DNA from: Actinomadura sp. J1-007
GTDB taxonomy: Bacteria; Actinomycetota; Actinomycetes; Streptosporangiales; Streptosporangiaceae
NCBI RefSeq assembly: GCF_009793335.1
Contig: NZ_WING01000001.1
Coordinates: 4,712,001 to 4,776,000 of the forward strand
Direction: 5' to 3'
Length of the DNA stretch: 64,000 nucleotides
The position numbers and the translations under genes were made by a program. Below, piece after piece: positions 34,336 through 42,526 of this stretch. The notes under the pieces were generated by a model, which was not told the DNA's origin, searched no databases, and was given only the letters and a program-made list of their open reading frames with translations. Numbering within the stretch: the stretch's first letter is position 1; every line of letters starts with the position of its first letter.

Positions 34336-34749
34336 TCAGGTGGCGAGGCTGTACTCGAGCTTCCAGACGTGGCCGCCGTCCTCGGTGACGGTGATCCGGC
34401 CCTGCCCGCGGATGCCCTCCAGCTCGCCCGTCCCGGACGTGGGGACGATCAGCCAGCGCAGCCACTGGGTGTCGGCGGTGCCGTCCTCGCTGCCCGCGCT
34501 GTGCTGGAGCACGAACGTGCCCTCGCGCCCGTGCAGGATGCCCCGGACGAGCTCCACCCCCACGTACGCGGCGGGCCCGCCCGCCGTCTCGACGGTGAGG
34601 AGGTCGGCGGTGCTGGCGCCCACCAGGTCGCCGTGGAAGGTCTTGCGGACGTGCACCCGGGTCAACTTCGTGCCGCCCTGCTCGTCGTACGGCTTGTCGG
34701 CTTCCCAGGTGTCGATGTCGAAGGTGCCGCCGGCGTGAAGGGTCGTCAT
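34336..34749 (-). CDS. DUF3224 domain protein
   Basis: A 137-residue single-domain protein of the DUF3224 family, a small beta-barrel related to allene-oxide cyclase folds: GTFDIDTWEADKPYDEQGG, FHGDLVGASTADLLTVET, the G-R-E-G-T-F-V-L-Q-H-S-G strand and GTGELEGIRGQGRITV. No catalytic site is known. ATG at 34749. It lies head to tail with the TetR gene and could share control with it. Confidence 0.85.
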   Translation of the reverse strand: MTTLHAGGTFDIDTWEADKPYDEQGGTKLTRVHVRKTFHGDLVGASTADLLTVETAGGPAAYVGVELVRGILHGREGTFVLQHSAGSEDGTADTQWLRWLIVPTSGTGELEGIRGQGRITVTEDGGHVWKLEYSLAT

Positions 34750-34806
34750 GCCGCAATCATGCCCGCCGCGGCGGCGCCTGTGCGGGCCGCGCGTACCGAA
34801 TCGGCC

Positions 34807-35487
34807 TCAGAACAGGGTGCCCTCGTGCTCGATGCCGCGCAGGGCGTCGTAGTCGAGGGTGACGCAGTCGATGCCGCGGTCGGTGGCGAGGACGCGGGCC
34901 TGCGGCTTGATCTCCTGCGCCGCGAAGACGCCGCGGACGGGCGCGAGGTGCGGGTCGCGGTTGAGCAGCTCCAGGTAGCGGGTGAGCTGCTCGACGCCGT
35001 CGATCTCGCCGCGCCGCTTGATCTCGACCGCGACCGTCGCGCTGCCGTGGTCGCGGCACAGGATGTCGACCGGCCCGATCGCGGTCGGGTACTCGCGGCG
35101 GATCAGCGTCCAGCCGTCGCCGAGCGTGGTGATGTGCTCGGCGAGCAGCTCCTGGAGGTGGGCCTCCACGCCGTCCTTCTGGAGACCCGGGTCAAGGCCC
35201 AGCTCGTGGGACGAGTCGTGCAGGAACTCCTCGATCGTGAGGATCAGCCGTTCGCCGGACTTGCCGTGCGTGACCGTCCAGCGCGCGACCGCCCCGTTCT
35301 CCTCGATCGGCTCCTCGCGGAGCGTGCAGGGCGGGTTCATCCAGTTGAGCGGCTTGTAGGCGCGGTCGTCGGCGTGGACGCTCACGCTGCCGTCGGACTT
35401 GATGAGGACGAGCCTGGGGGCCATGGGCAGGTGGGCGGTGAGCTTGCCGGCGTAGTCCACACTGCAACGGGCGATAACGAGACGCAC
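34807..35487 (-). CDS. nucS: Endonuclease NucS (EndoMS), mismatch-specific
   Basis: A 226-residue enzyme of the non-canonical mismatch repair pathway in actinobacteria and archaea that lack MutS/MutL. It cuts both strands at mismatches. The N-terminal DNA-binding domain covers about 1-110. The nuclease core has D141 (GPVDIL), E155 and K157 (AVEIKRRG) and Q167 (EQLTRYLELL). The C-terminal EGTLF matches the short beta-clamp-binding tail. GTG start at 35487. The length is normal. Confidence 0.94.
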   Translation of the reverse strand: MRLVIARCSVDYAGKLTAHLPMAPRLVLIKSDGSVSVHADDRAYKPLNWMNPPCTLREEPIEENGAVARWTVTHGKSGERLILTIEEFLHDSSHELGLDPGLQKDGVEAHLQELLAEHITTLGDGWTLIRREYPTAIGPVDILCRDHGSATVAVEIKRRGEIDGVEQLTRYLELLNRDPHLAPVRGVFAAQEIKPQARVLATDRGIDCVTLDYDALRGIEHEGTLF

Positions 35488-35529
35488 GGTGCCCCACCCT
35501 AGTAAGCCCGCCGACCCGTTGGGACCCGG

Positions 35530-36825
35530 TCAGCGCAGCCCGGCGTAGCCGCGGAGGGCGTCGCGTTCGGACGGCAAGCTCCACGCGGTCAGGATCTCGG
35601 TGAAGTTGACCCACTGCCAGGTCGGCTCGGACATGCCGGCGAGGACGCGGACGGCTCGCTGGGCGTCCTCGGGAAGGGTCTCGTACGGGCCGGGCGGCTC
35701 GGGCGGGGGCGGGCCGAAGGTCAGGCGCAGCGCGGCGGCGGCCATCCCGAACGAGGCGATCTCCGACGTGCGCGACAGCCCGTCCAGGACGGCGTCCACG
35801 GCCTCGCGGGGGATCTCGCCGTCCAGCTCGGCGAGGCAGGCGGACGAGTAGGCGCGCAGGTCGCCGTCCATGAACGCCACGGGCGGGCCGTCCTCGGGCA
35901 CGGCGGGCGGCTCGGCGCTCGCCGCGGCCAGCTCGGCGATGACGCCCGCCTCGGTCGCGCCGAGCCGCGCCAGCGCGACCGCCGCCGCCCAGCGCACCAG
36001 CCCGCTCCCGCCGTCGCGCGCGGCGTCCGAGCCGGACGCGGTGTCCGAGCCGGGCGCGGTGTCCGAGCCGGGCGCGGCGTCGAGGTACCGGCGGAGCCGG
36101 GGGACCGAGCCGGTGTCGCCGAGGAGGCCGAGCGAGACGATCGCGTTGGCGGTGACGGACGCGTCGTCCTCCGCGCCGAGCAGGGCCCGGAGCGCGGGCG
36201 CGCACTCGGCGGCGTTCTCCGGGAACCAGCCGAGCGTGTACGCGGCCGCGGCCCGTACCGCCGGGTCGGGGTCGGCGAGCAGGGCGCGGAAGACGGGCGT
36301 CCCTGCGCGGACGGCGTCGTAGGCGTCCAGTTCCGCCCGGGCGAACCGCCGCGACCGGGCGTGGTCGTACGCGTCGCGGCGCATCTCGCGGACGCGGCGC
36401 TCGCTCTCGCCGCGGGCCTCGGCCACCCACGCGTCGAGCTCGCGGAGCCGCTCGGCCTCGTCCACCGCGAGAACGGCCGCGACCTGCGCCCGCCACCCGG
36501 CGGCGTCCACGCCCGCGGGCAGGTGCGACTCGTCGAGGCCGATCGCGAGGGCCGCGAGCAGGTGGACGACCTCGTCCCGGTCGGGCGTCGGCGGGTGCGC
36601 GGCGAGCGCCAGCAGGAACGGCACCGCGTGCGCCGCCGCCTCGTAGCGGCTGCCCTGGTGGAAGATGTTGCCGTACAGGTGGTGCAGCGCCGTCGCGCGC
36701 TCGGCGGGATCGGCGGACGTCAGCTCCCTGACCTGCGCTGGAACGTCCTCGGCGGGACCGTAGGCGTGCGCCAGGGCGGCCCAGTCGATCTCGTCGAGCC
36801 CGGCCAGCGGGTCATGATCGTTCAT
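35530..36825 (-). CDS. HEAT-repeat-like protein
   Basis: A 431-residue alpha-helical protein with HEAT-type pairs: HLYGNIFHQGSRYEAAAHAV, FLLALAAHP, LLADPDPAVRAAAAYTLGWF, ALLGAEDDASVTANAIVSLG and RWAAAVALARLG. An acidic low-complexity linker contains a five-residue unit repeated (APGSDTAPGSDTASGSDAA). It probably works as a protein-interaction scaffold. No catalytic motif. ATG at 36825. Related proteins are frequent in actinomycetes and unassigned. Confidence 0.75.
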   Translation of the reverse strand: MNDHDPLAGLDEIDWAALAHAYGPAEDVPAQVRELTSADPAERATALHHLYGNIFHQGSRYEAAAHAVPFLLALAAHPPTPDRDEVVHLLAALAIGLDESHLPAGVDAAGWRAQVAAVLAVDEAERLRELDAWVAEARGESERRVREMRRDAYDHARSRRFARAELDAYDAVRAGTPVFRALLADPDPAVRAAAAYTLGWFPENAAECAPALRALLGAEDDASVTANAIVSLGLLGDTGSVPRLRRYLDAAPGSDTAPGSDTASGSDAARDGGSGLVRWAAAVALARLGATEAGVIAELAAASAEPPAVPEDGPPVAFMDGDLRAYSSACLAELDGEIPREAVDAVLDGLSRTSEIASFGMAAAALRLTFGPPPPEPPGPYETLPEDAQRAVRVLAGMSEPTWQWVNFTEILTAWSLPSERDALRGYAGLR

Positions 36826-36928
36826 GCTCCGCGATTCTGCCAGCGGGCACCGGTCTTATGCCGGTGCTTACGGTGTTCCGCCTGCTTGAGGGCTTCTAAG
36901 TCGTTCCCGGAGTGGATATAGGGCTTCG

Positions 36929-36977
36929 TCCCGATGTAGGGGCACCCGCCTTAGAACGAACCTCTTAGATGTCGGGC
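36929..36977 (+). promoter_or_regulatory. Conserved 49-nt leader block, copy B
   Basis: It begins TCCCGATGT, contains GCCTTAG and ACGAACCT and ends ATGTCGGGC, matching 28552-28600 (minus) in about 38 of 49 positions by eye. It ends 32 bases before the GTG at 37010. GGATATAGGG 14 bases upstream may be the -10, at the same relative position as in copy A. Confidence 0.6.
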
Positions 36978-37009
36978 CGGAAGGACGGGCCCGCGACGGA
37001 GGAGGGGCC

Positions 37010-37198
37010 GTGTTCCACCACGACATCATGCATTCGATCATCCAGGAGCGGACCCGCGACCTGAGGGCGGAGGCGAAGGCCGCCCGCGACGCCGGGCGGG
37101 CCCGGCGCGCCCGCGCCTACTGGGCGGAGCGCGCCACGTGGACGTCCCGCGGCGTGCGCCGCCCCGGCCGTCCCCGCGCCGCCGCGGCGGGCCGCTGA
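37010..37198 (+). CDS. 62-residue basic helical protein of the RAEAKAAR type
   Basis: It starts with GTG after a strong GGAGGAGGGG. It encodes MFHHDIMHSIIQERTRDL, RAEAKAARDAGRARRARA and YWAERATWTSRGVRR, ending in a basic tail. The segment R-x-R-D-L-RAEAKAAR is shared with the 36-residue protein at 28407-28517. It is a predicted long basic helix that could bind nucleic acid or a membrane. Both genes share the leader block described at 36929. Function unknown. An in-frame ATG at 37028 is a weaker start. Confidence 0.7.
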   Translation: MFHHDIMHSIIQERTRDLRAEAKAARDAGRARRARAYWAERATWTSRGVRRPGRPRAAAAGR

Positions 37199-37309
37199 GC
37201 CGAGGCCGGTTACGGGCGGTGAGCGCGGCTGTCAAGCCTGGTATTTACGGTGAGTCGTGTCTAGCGTCACGAGTGGTGGGTGCCCGTCCCTTGTGAAAGG
37301 AACCAGGCG

Positions 37310-37696
37310 ATGTCCCTTGACGTGTCCCCGGAGCTCCTCGAAGACGCGCAGCGCGGCGAGATCGACGACAAGGCGTTCGTGGAGTGCATCCGGACCTCGC
37401 TCCCGTACGCCTGGGAGATGATCAGCGGTCTGGTGGCGCGGCTCCAGGTCGACGGCGGCGAGTTCGCCGACAACCTGACGCCGCCGCCCGACGAGAAGGC
37501 GCGCGGCCAGCTCCTGCGGGTGCTCGCCAGCGACGCCATGCGCGGGACGCTGGAACGGTACTTCGGCGTGAAGCTGGCGTTCCAGAACTGCCACCGCGTC
37601 GCCGTCTTCCCGACGGGCGACTCGGACGAGTACCGGCGGTTCGTGACCGCGCGCGAGCAGATCCTCAACCAGTCGCCCGAACTGCGCGACTGCTGA
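37310..37696 (+). CDS. SCO5389-family conserved actinobacterial protein
   Basis: A 128-residue acidic protein: MSLDVSPELLEDAQRGE, AFVECIRTSLPYAWEMISGL, GEFADNLTPPPDEKARGQLL, then LAFQNCHRVAVFP and the conserved end LNQSPELRDC. I recognise it from memory as the SCO5389 family, which lies next to nucS in Streptomyces, as here. The function is unknown. ATG at 37310 has GAAAGGA upstream; an in-frame start at 37280 would add ten residues with no ribosome site. Separated by a strong bidirectional terminator from the next gene. Confidence 0.85.
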   Translation: MSLDVSPELLEDAQRGEIDDKAFVECIRTSLPYAWEMISGLVARLQVDGGEFADNLTPPPDEKARGQLLRVLASDAMRGTLERYFGVKLAFQNCHRVAVFPTGDSDEYRRFVTAREQILNQSPELRDC

Positions 37697-37723
37697 CGCC
37701 GCCGCCTGCGGCGCAGGCACGCC

Positions 37724-37759
37724 ACGGGGGCCGGACCGCCATCGCGGTCCGGCCCCCGT
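37724..37759. terminator. Bidirectional terminator between convergent genes
   Basis: A perfect 16-bp stem: ACGGGGGCCGGACCGC and its complement GCGGTCCGGCCCCCGT around CATC. It lies between genes ending at 37696 (plus) and 37787 (minus). Confidence 0.8.
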
Positions 37760-37786
37760 CGTATTCGGACGTTCAACGAGGCTCGA

Positions 37787-38809
37787 TCACGTTTTCTCCG
37801 CAGGAACGGCGGCGCGGACCTTGGGAACGACCTCCGCGCCCAGGCGTGCGATGTTCTCCAGTGTCGCGGTACGGGATCCGGCGGCCTCGACCAGGAGGAT
37901 GACGTGCCGGACCCCTGTCCGTCCGACCGTGCGGACCAGGCGTTCCGCGCAGTAGTCCGGCGACCCGACCGGATGCAGGTCGCACAGGCGCCGCGTGTAG
38001 GCGACCGGGTCGTTCGGGCGGCGAGGACGGTCGTCGACCGGCACGTAGCCGTCGAGCCCGGGGCCGAGCCAGGGCGGCATCTCCCGCATCAGCGTCGCGA
38101 CGGCCTCCTCCCGCGTTCCCGCGACCTGCGCGAGATGCGTCGAGATGTGCCCGATCCGGCCGTCCGCCGCCCCTTCCGTACGGGACGCGGCGTAGCGGGC
38201 GAGGGCGGCGGCCTTCTCCTCGTCGTCCACGTGCATGCCCAGCAGCATGGGCAGGCCGCGCGCGGCGGCCAGGGACTCGGTGGCGGAGGAGGTGCACGCG
38301 ACCGCGACGGGCGGCGGCACGGGCGCGCGCGGTACGACCGGCACCTCGCGGAACCGGAACCGCTCGCCGGACCATCCGACCCGTTCCGAACGCAGCCAGG
38401 CCAGGAGCAGGTCGAGCGACTCGGCGAAGCCGTGCTCGTAGCGCGGCAGGCCGGTGCCGAAGACCTCCAGCTCCCGCCACGGCCCGCCGCGCCCGACGCC
38501 GAGGCGGAACCGGCCGCCGGACACCAGCGACAGCAGCGCCGCCTGCTCGGCGAGCGCGACCGGGTGCTGGCTGGACAGGACGCTGACGGCCGTGCCGACG
38601 TGCACGCGCGACGTCAGCCCGAGCAGGTGCCCGGCCAGCACGGTCGCGGACGGCACGACGCCGTACGGCATGAAGTGGTGCTCGGCGAGCCACACGTCGT
38701 CGAACCCGGCCCGCTCCGCGGCGACCGCCGCCGCGGCGGTCCTGGCGAGGGCGGCGGCGTCGTCCTGGCCGGGGAAACGGGCGGAGAGGAGGAAGATTCC
38801 GAAGCGCAC
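37787..38809 (-). CDS. LLM-class (luciferase-like) flavin-dependent oxidoreductase
   Basis: A 340-residue TIM-barrel enzyme of the bacterial luciferase superfamily, probably F420-dependent in this lineage: VRFGIFLLSARFP, AGFDDVWLAEHHFMPYGV, the non-prolyl cis-type strand VGTAVSVLSSQHPVALAEQA, and SGGRFRLGVGRGGPWREL. GTG at 38809 begins directly on the first barrel strand and has GAGGGGAGC upstream. Substrate unknown. Divergent from the 3-hydroxyacyl-CoA dehydrogenase gene, with 55 bases between. Confidence 0.88.
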   Translation of the reverse strand: MRFGIFLLSARFPGQDDAAALARTAAAAVAAERAGFDDVWLAEHHFMPYGVVPSATVLAGHLLGLTSRVHVGTAVSVLSSQHPVALAEQAALLSLVSGGRFRLGVGRGGPWRELEVFGTGLPRYEHGFAESLDLLLAWLRSERVGWSGERFRFREVPVVPRAPVPPPVAVACTSSATESLAAARGLPMLLGMHVDDEEKAAALARYAASRTEGAADGRIGHISTHLAQVAGTREEAVATLMREMPPWLGPGLDGYVPVDDRPRRPNDPVAYTRRLCDLHPVGSPDYCAERLVRTVGRTGVRHVILLVEAAGSRTATLENIARLGAEVVPKVRAAVPAEKT

Positions 38810-38864
38810 GCTCCCCTCGTACCCGCCCGCCGGGCCGGCCGAGCGCTCTGGGAGACTGCCGGGC

Positions 38865-40459
38865 ATGAGCAGCGGTTCGTTCAGCAGGGTCGGGGTCGTC
38901 GGACTGGGCACCATGGGCGCGGGCATCGCCGAGGTGCTCGCCCGGGGCGGTCTCGACGTGGTCGGCGTCGAGGTGGACGCGGAGGCGCTGGAGCGCGGGC
39001 GCGGGCACCTGGAGCGCTCGACCGGGCGGGCGGTCGAGCGCGGGCGGCTGACCGGGGAGGCGCGCGACGCGATCCTCGGACGCACCACGCTGACCACCGA
39101 GTTCGCCGACCTCGGCGGGTGCGACCTGGTGATCGAGGCCGTGCCCGAACGGCTCGACCTGAAGCGCCGCGTGTTCGCCACGCTGGACGGGGTGTGCCGG
39201 GAGGACGCGGTGCTCGCCACCAACACCTCGTCGCTGTCGGTCACCGACATCGCGGTCACCACCCGCCGCCCGTCCAAGATCGTCGGCGTGCACTTCTTCA
39301 ACCCCGCGCCGGTGATGCGGCTGGTCGAGGTGATCGGGACCGTTCTCACCGAGCCGGACGCCGTCGCGCGCGTCGCCGCGCTCGTCGAGGACCTCGGCAA
39401 GACGCCGGTGACGGTCGGCGACCGCGCGGGGTTCGTCGCCAACCGCCTGCTGTTCGGCTACCTCAACCAGGCCGCCGGGATGCTGGAGTCGGGGCACGCC
39501 ACCCGCGACGACATCGACACCGCCATGAAGGGCGGGGCGGGCCTACCGATGGGCCCGTTCACCCTGATGGACCTGATCGGCCTCGACACCTGCCTGGAGG
39601 TGCTGGAGGCGGTCTACGCCGAGTCGCGCGACCGGCGGCACGCGCCCTCGCCCGTGCTGCGCGAGCTGGTCGCCGCCGGGCTGCTCGGGCGCAAGACCGG
39701 CCAGGGCTTCTACACCTACGGCGGCACCGCCTCCGGGAACGAGGGCGCGGCGGGCGACGCGGCCGACGGCCCGCCCCCGGTCGTCGGCGTCGCCGGAACG
39801 GGCCCGTACGCGACGGCCGTCGCCCGCACCTGCGGCGCGGCGGGCGCCGAGGTCCGGCGGGTCGCGGCGGACGACGAGGCGGCCCTGTCCGGCTGCGACC
39901 TGGTCATCGAGGCCGCCGGGACGGACGCGGAGCGGGCGCCGGCCCTCGCGGCGCTGGCGAAGGCCGCGCCGCCGGACGCGGTGCTCGCGACGACCGCCGT
40001 GACCGTCCCGGTGATCGGGCTCGCGGTCGCCTCGGGCCGTCCCGCCGACGTGGTCGGCCTGCGCTTCCCCGAGGCGGACGGCACGCTCGTGGAGATCGCC
40101 GCGACCGTCGCGAGCGCCCCGGGCTCGCCGACCGCGCGGCCGCCCTCGCGGAACGGCTCGGGCTGACGGCCGTGCGCGGCCGCGACCGCGCCGGGGGGAT
40201 CGTGGACGCGCTGCGCTTCCCGTACCTCAACGACGCCGCCGCGATGCTCGGCGCGGGCTACGCGGGCGCCGACGCGATCGACGCCGCGATGACGCTCGGC
40301 TGCGGCTACCCGACCGGTCCCATCGCCGACCTGGACCGGCTCGGCCTGGACCGCGCCGTCGCCGTGCTGCGGGCGCTGTACGAGGAGACCCGCGAGCCCG
40401 CGTTCGCTCCCGCGCCGCTGCTGGAGGAGCACGTCACCGCGGGCCGTCCGCTCCGCTGA
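38865..40459 (+). pseudogene. 3-hydroxyacyl-CoA dehydrogenase with tandem halves, frameshifted
   Basis: The first half (about 1-285) is a complete 3-hydroxybutyryl-CoA dehydrogenase: NAD loop VGVVGLGTMGAGIAEVLARG, catalytic HFFNPAPVM and the C-terminal LLFGYLNQAAGMLESGHAT helix block. A second, degenerate Rossmann half follows (PVVGVAGTGPYATAVART), then a second C-terminal domain (FPYLNDAAAMLGAGYAGADA). The frame breaks at 40121-40123; one added G gives APGLADRAAALAERLGL and an open frame to 40459, about 530 residues in total. The first active site is intact either way. A similar long form exists at this place in Streptomyces (from memory). ATG at 38865. Confidence 0.8.
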
Positions 40460-40491
40460 GACGGCCGAATGTCCTGGATACCCTGGATTCC

Positions 40492-40824
40492 ATGAGCCCC
40501 CGCAAGAACCGCCGAATCCCCCGGGACCGACGTCCGCCCGGCGGGAACGGCGACGGCGGCGGGGGCCCGTGGAGCCAGGAGACCGAGCGAGGCCCGGACG
40601 GCGACTGGATCGTCCGGAGCATCGCGGGCGCGAACGCGGCCAAGCCGTACCGCTGCCCCGGCTGCGACCAGGAGATCCCGCAGGGCGTCCCGCACGTGGT
40701 GGCCTGGCCCGCGGACGGCCGGGGCGACGCGGACGACCGGCGGCACTGGCACCGCCCCTGCTGGGCGGCCAGGGCCCGGCGCGGCCCGCGCGTCCAGCGC
40801 GCGCGCAACGCCCCGCGCTACTGA
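40492..40824 (+). CDS. Small putative zinc-binding protein
   Basis: A 110-residue protein. The first 45 residues are basic and glycine-rich, probably disordered. The core AKPYRCPGCDQEIPQGVPHV and HWHRPCWAARARR contains C-x2-C, then H-x-H and C, a plausible zinc site. I know the pattern from conserved actinomycete proteins of this neighbourhood; the function is unknown. ATG at 40492 and stop 60 bases before the next gene on the same strand, so co-transcription is likely. Confidence 0.75.
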   Translation: MSPRKNRRIPRDRRPPGGNGDGGGGPWSQETERGPDGDWIVRSIAGANAAKPYRCPGCDQEIPQGVPHVVAWPADGRGDADDRRHWHRPCWAARARRGPRVQRARNAPRY

Positions 40825-40883
40825 CCACGACCAGTCCACGACCACATCAGGGCCACGGCCACGCGCGAGCGGAAGAGGGAACG

Positions 40884-41606
40884 ATGGCGGAGATCAGGGC
40901 GGCCACGGTGCTGCCGGCGCGGCGCGAGGAGATCACGCTGCACACCCAGGACGGGCTGGAGCTGGTCGGTGAGCTGGCCCTGCCGCCCGAACGGCCGCCG
41001 GTCGCGACGCTCGTCTGCCTGCACCCGCTGCCGACCGCTGAGGGCATGATGGACAGCCACGTCCAGCGCAAGGCGTCGTACCGGCTGCCCGCGCTCGCCG
41101 ACATCGCCGTCCTGCGGTTCAACACGCGGGGGACGTCGTCGCCGCGCGGCACGTCGCAGGGCGAGTTCGGCGGGGGCGAGACCGAGCGGTACGACGTGGC
41201 GGCGGCCGTGGAGTTCGCCGAGTTCCACGACCTCCCGCACCCGTGGCTTTTCGGTTGGTCCTTCGGCAGCGAACTGGCCCTCAAGTGGGGCCGCGACCCG
41301 GCCGTGGAGGGTGTGATCCTGCTCTCGCCGCCGCTGCACCGGGCCGGCGACGCCGACCTCGACGCCTGGGGGGCCGACGGCCGCCCGGTGCTGGCGCTCG
41401 TACCGGAGCTGGACGACTACCTGCGCCCGGCCGAGGCGCGGGAACGGTTCAAACGCGTCCCCCAGGCCGAGGTGGTCGCGGTGGACGGGGCCAAGCACCT
41501 GTGGGTCGGCGAACCCTACGTGCGCATCGCCCTCAACGAGATCGTGCGGCGCGTCGCGCCCCACGCGCACCCGCTTCCCACCGAATGGGACGAAACGGAC
41601 AAGTAA
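40884..41606 (+). CDS. Alpha/beta hydrolase (carboxylesterase-like)
   Basis: A 240-residue alpha/beta hydrolase: strand and turn ATLVCLHPLPTAEGMMDS, FNTRGTSSPRGTSQGEFG, nucleophile elbow GWSFGSELALKWG (serine in G-x-S-x-G), acid in ALVPELDDYLRP and histidine in AVDGAKHLWVGEP. Substrate unknown. ATG at 40884 has GGAAGAGGGA upstream. It lies between a zinc-binding protein gene and a second alpha/beta hydrolase gene. Confidence 0.88.
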   Translation: MAEIRAATVLPARREEITLHTQDGLELVGELALPPERPPVATLVCLHPLPTAEGMMDSHVQRKASYRLPALADIAVLRFNTRGTSSPRGTSQGEFGGGETERYDVAAAVEFAEFHDLPHPWLFGWSFGSELALKWGRDPAVEGVILLSPPLHRAGDADLDAWGADGRPVLALVPELDDYLRPAEARERFKRVPQAEVVAVDGAKHLWVGEPYVRIALNEIVRRVAPHAHPLPTEWDETDK

Positions 41607-41724
41607 ACCCGCGCGACCGATCGCGGCCACCCCACTCAACCCCGACGCACAAACAGGCGACGATGACCTGACCGCCGCGTACACGGCGGTCATCGGGGAC
41701 GAGAACGGGGAGGACGGCGCCACC

Positions 41725-42516
41725 ATGACCGCCCAGCTCTACGCACGAGACGTCGGTGCGGGCACGCCCCTCGTCCTGCTGCACGCCTTCCCCCTGTCGT
41801 CGGCGATGTGGCTGGGCCAGCGCGAGGGCCTCGCCGACCGGTTCCGCGTGATCACCCCGGACCTGCGCGGCTTCGGCGGGTCGGTGCTCGGCGCGGACGA
41901 GCCGTCCGTGGACGCCATGGCCGACGACGTCGCCCGCCTGTTCCGCCGCCTCGGCGTGCCGCGCGCCGTCGTCTGCGGCCTGTCGATGGGCGGGTACGTC
42001 GCGATGGCCCTGTGCCGCCGCCATCCCGAGCTGGTGCTCGGCGTCGTGCTCTGCGCCACCCGCGCGTCCGCCGACGGTGACGCCGTGCGCGAGACGCGCC
42101 TGCGCCAGGCCGAACGGCTCGAACGCGAGGGCGGCGTCGGCGTCCTCGTCGACGAGGTCCTGCCGCACCTCGTCGGGCCCACCACGCTCCGGCAGCGCGC
42201 CCTGATCTACGGGCGGGTGCGCGGGCTCGTCCAGGCGACGCCCGCCCCGGCCGCCGCGTGGGCGCAGCGCGCGATGGCCGCACGGCCCGACTCGTTCGAC
42301 ACCCTGCGGGAGCTGAAGGTCCCCGCGCTCGTCATGGTCGGCTCCGAGGACGTCCTCGCGACCGAGGACGAGGCCCGCGAGATGGCGGACGCGCTGCCGA
42401 ACGCCGAGCTGCTCGTCATCCAGCGCGCCGGGCACCTGTGCCCGGTCGAGCAGCCCGACCTGTTCAACCAGGCCGTGGCCGAGTTCGCCACCGCGGTGGC
42501 GCGCCTCGCGAACTGA
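41725..42516 (+). CDS. Alpha/beta hydrolase (3-oxoadipate enol-lactonase-like)
   Basis: A 263-residue hydrolase of the enol-lactonase type: PLVLLHAFPLSSAMWLGQ, ITPDLRGFGGS, nucleophile elbow CGLSMGGYVAMAL, acid in VMVGSEDVLATEDEA and histidine in IQRAGHLCPVEQPDLF. ATG at 41725 with GGGGAGGA upstream. No other beta-ketoadipate pathway gene is adjacent, so the true substrate is open. It converges with the exporter gene at 42527. Confidence 0.88.
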   Translation: MTAQLYARDVGAGTPLVLLHAFPLSSAMWLGQREGLADRFRVITPDLRGFGGSVLGADEPSVDAMADDVARLFRRLGVPRAVVCGLSMGGYVAMALCRRHPELVLGVVLCATRASADGDAVRETRLRQAERLEREGGVGVLVDEVLPHLVGPTTLRQRALIYGRVRGLVQATPAPAAAWAQRAMAARPDSFDTLRELKVPALVMVGSEDVLATEDEAREMADALPNAELLVIQRAGHLCPVEQPDLFNQAVAEFATAVARLAN

Positions 42517-42526
42517 CCCGGCCGCG

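Noticed and set aside
34295..35059. Extra minus-strand frames overlapping the TetR, DUF3224 and NucS genes
   Set aside because: They are Arg-rich shadows in the wrong frame; the true genes in this interval have clear family motifs.
36001..36090. Short repeat in the HEAT-like gene as a mobile or regulatory element
   Set aside because: It is an in-frame Gly/Ser/Asp linker duplication (PGSDT units) with no feature beyond simple slippage.
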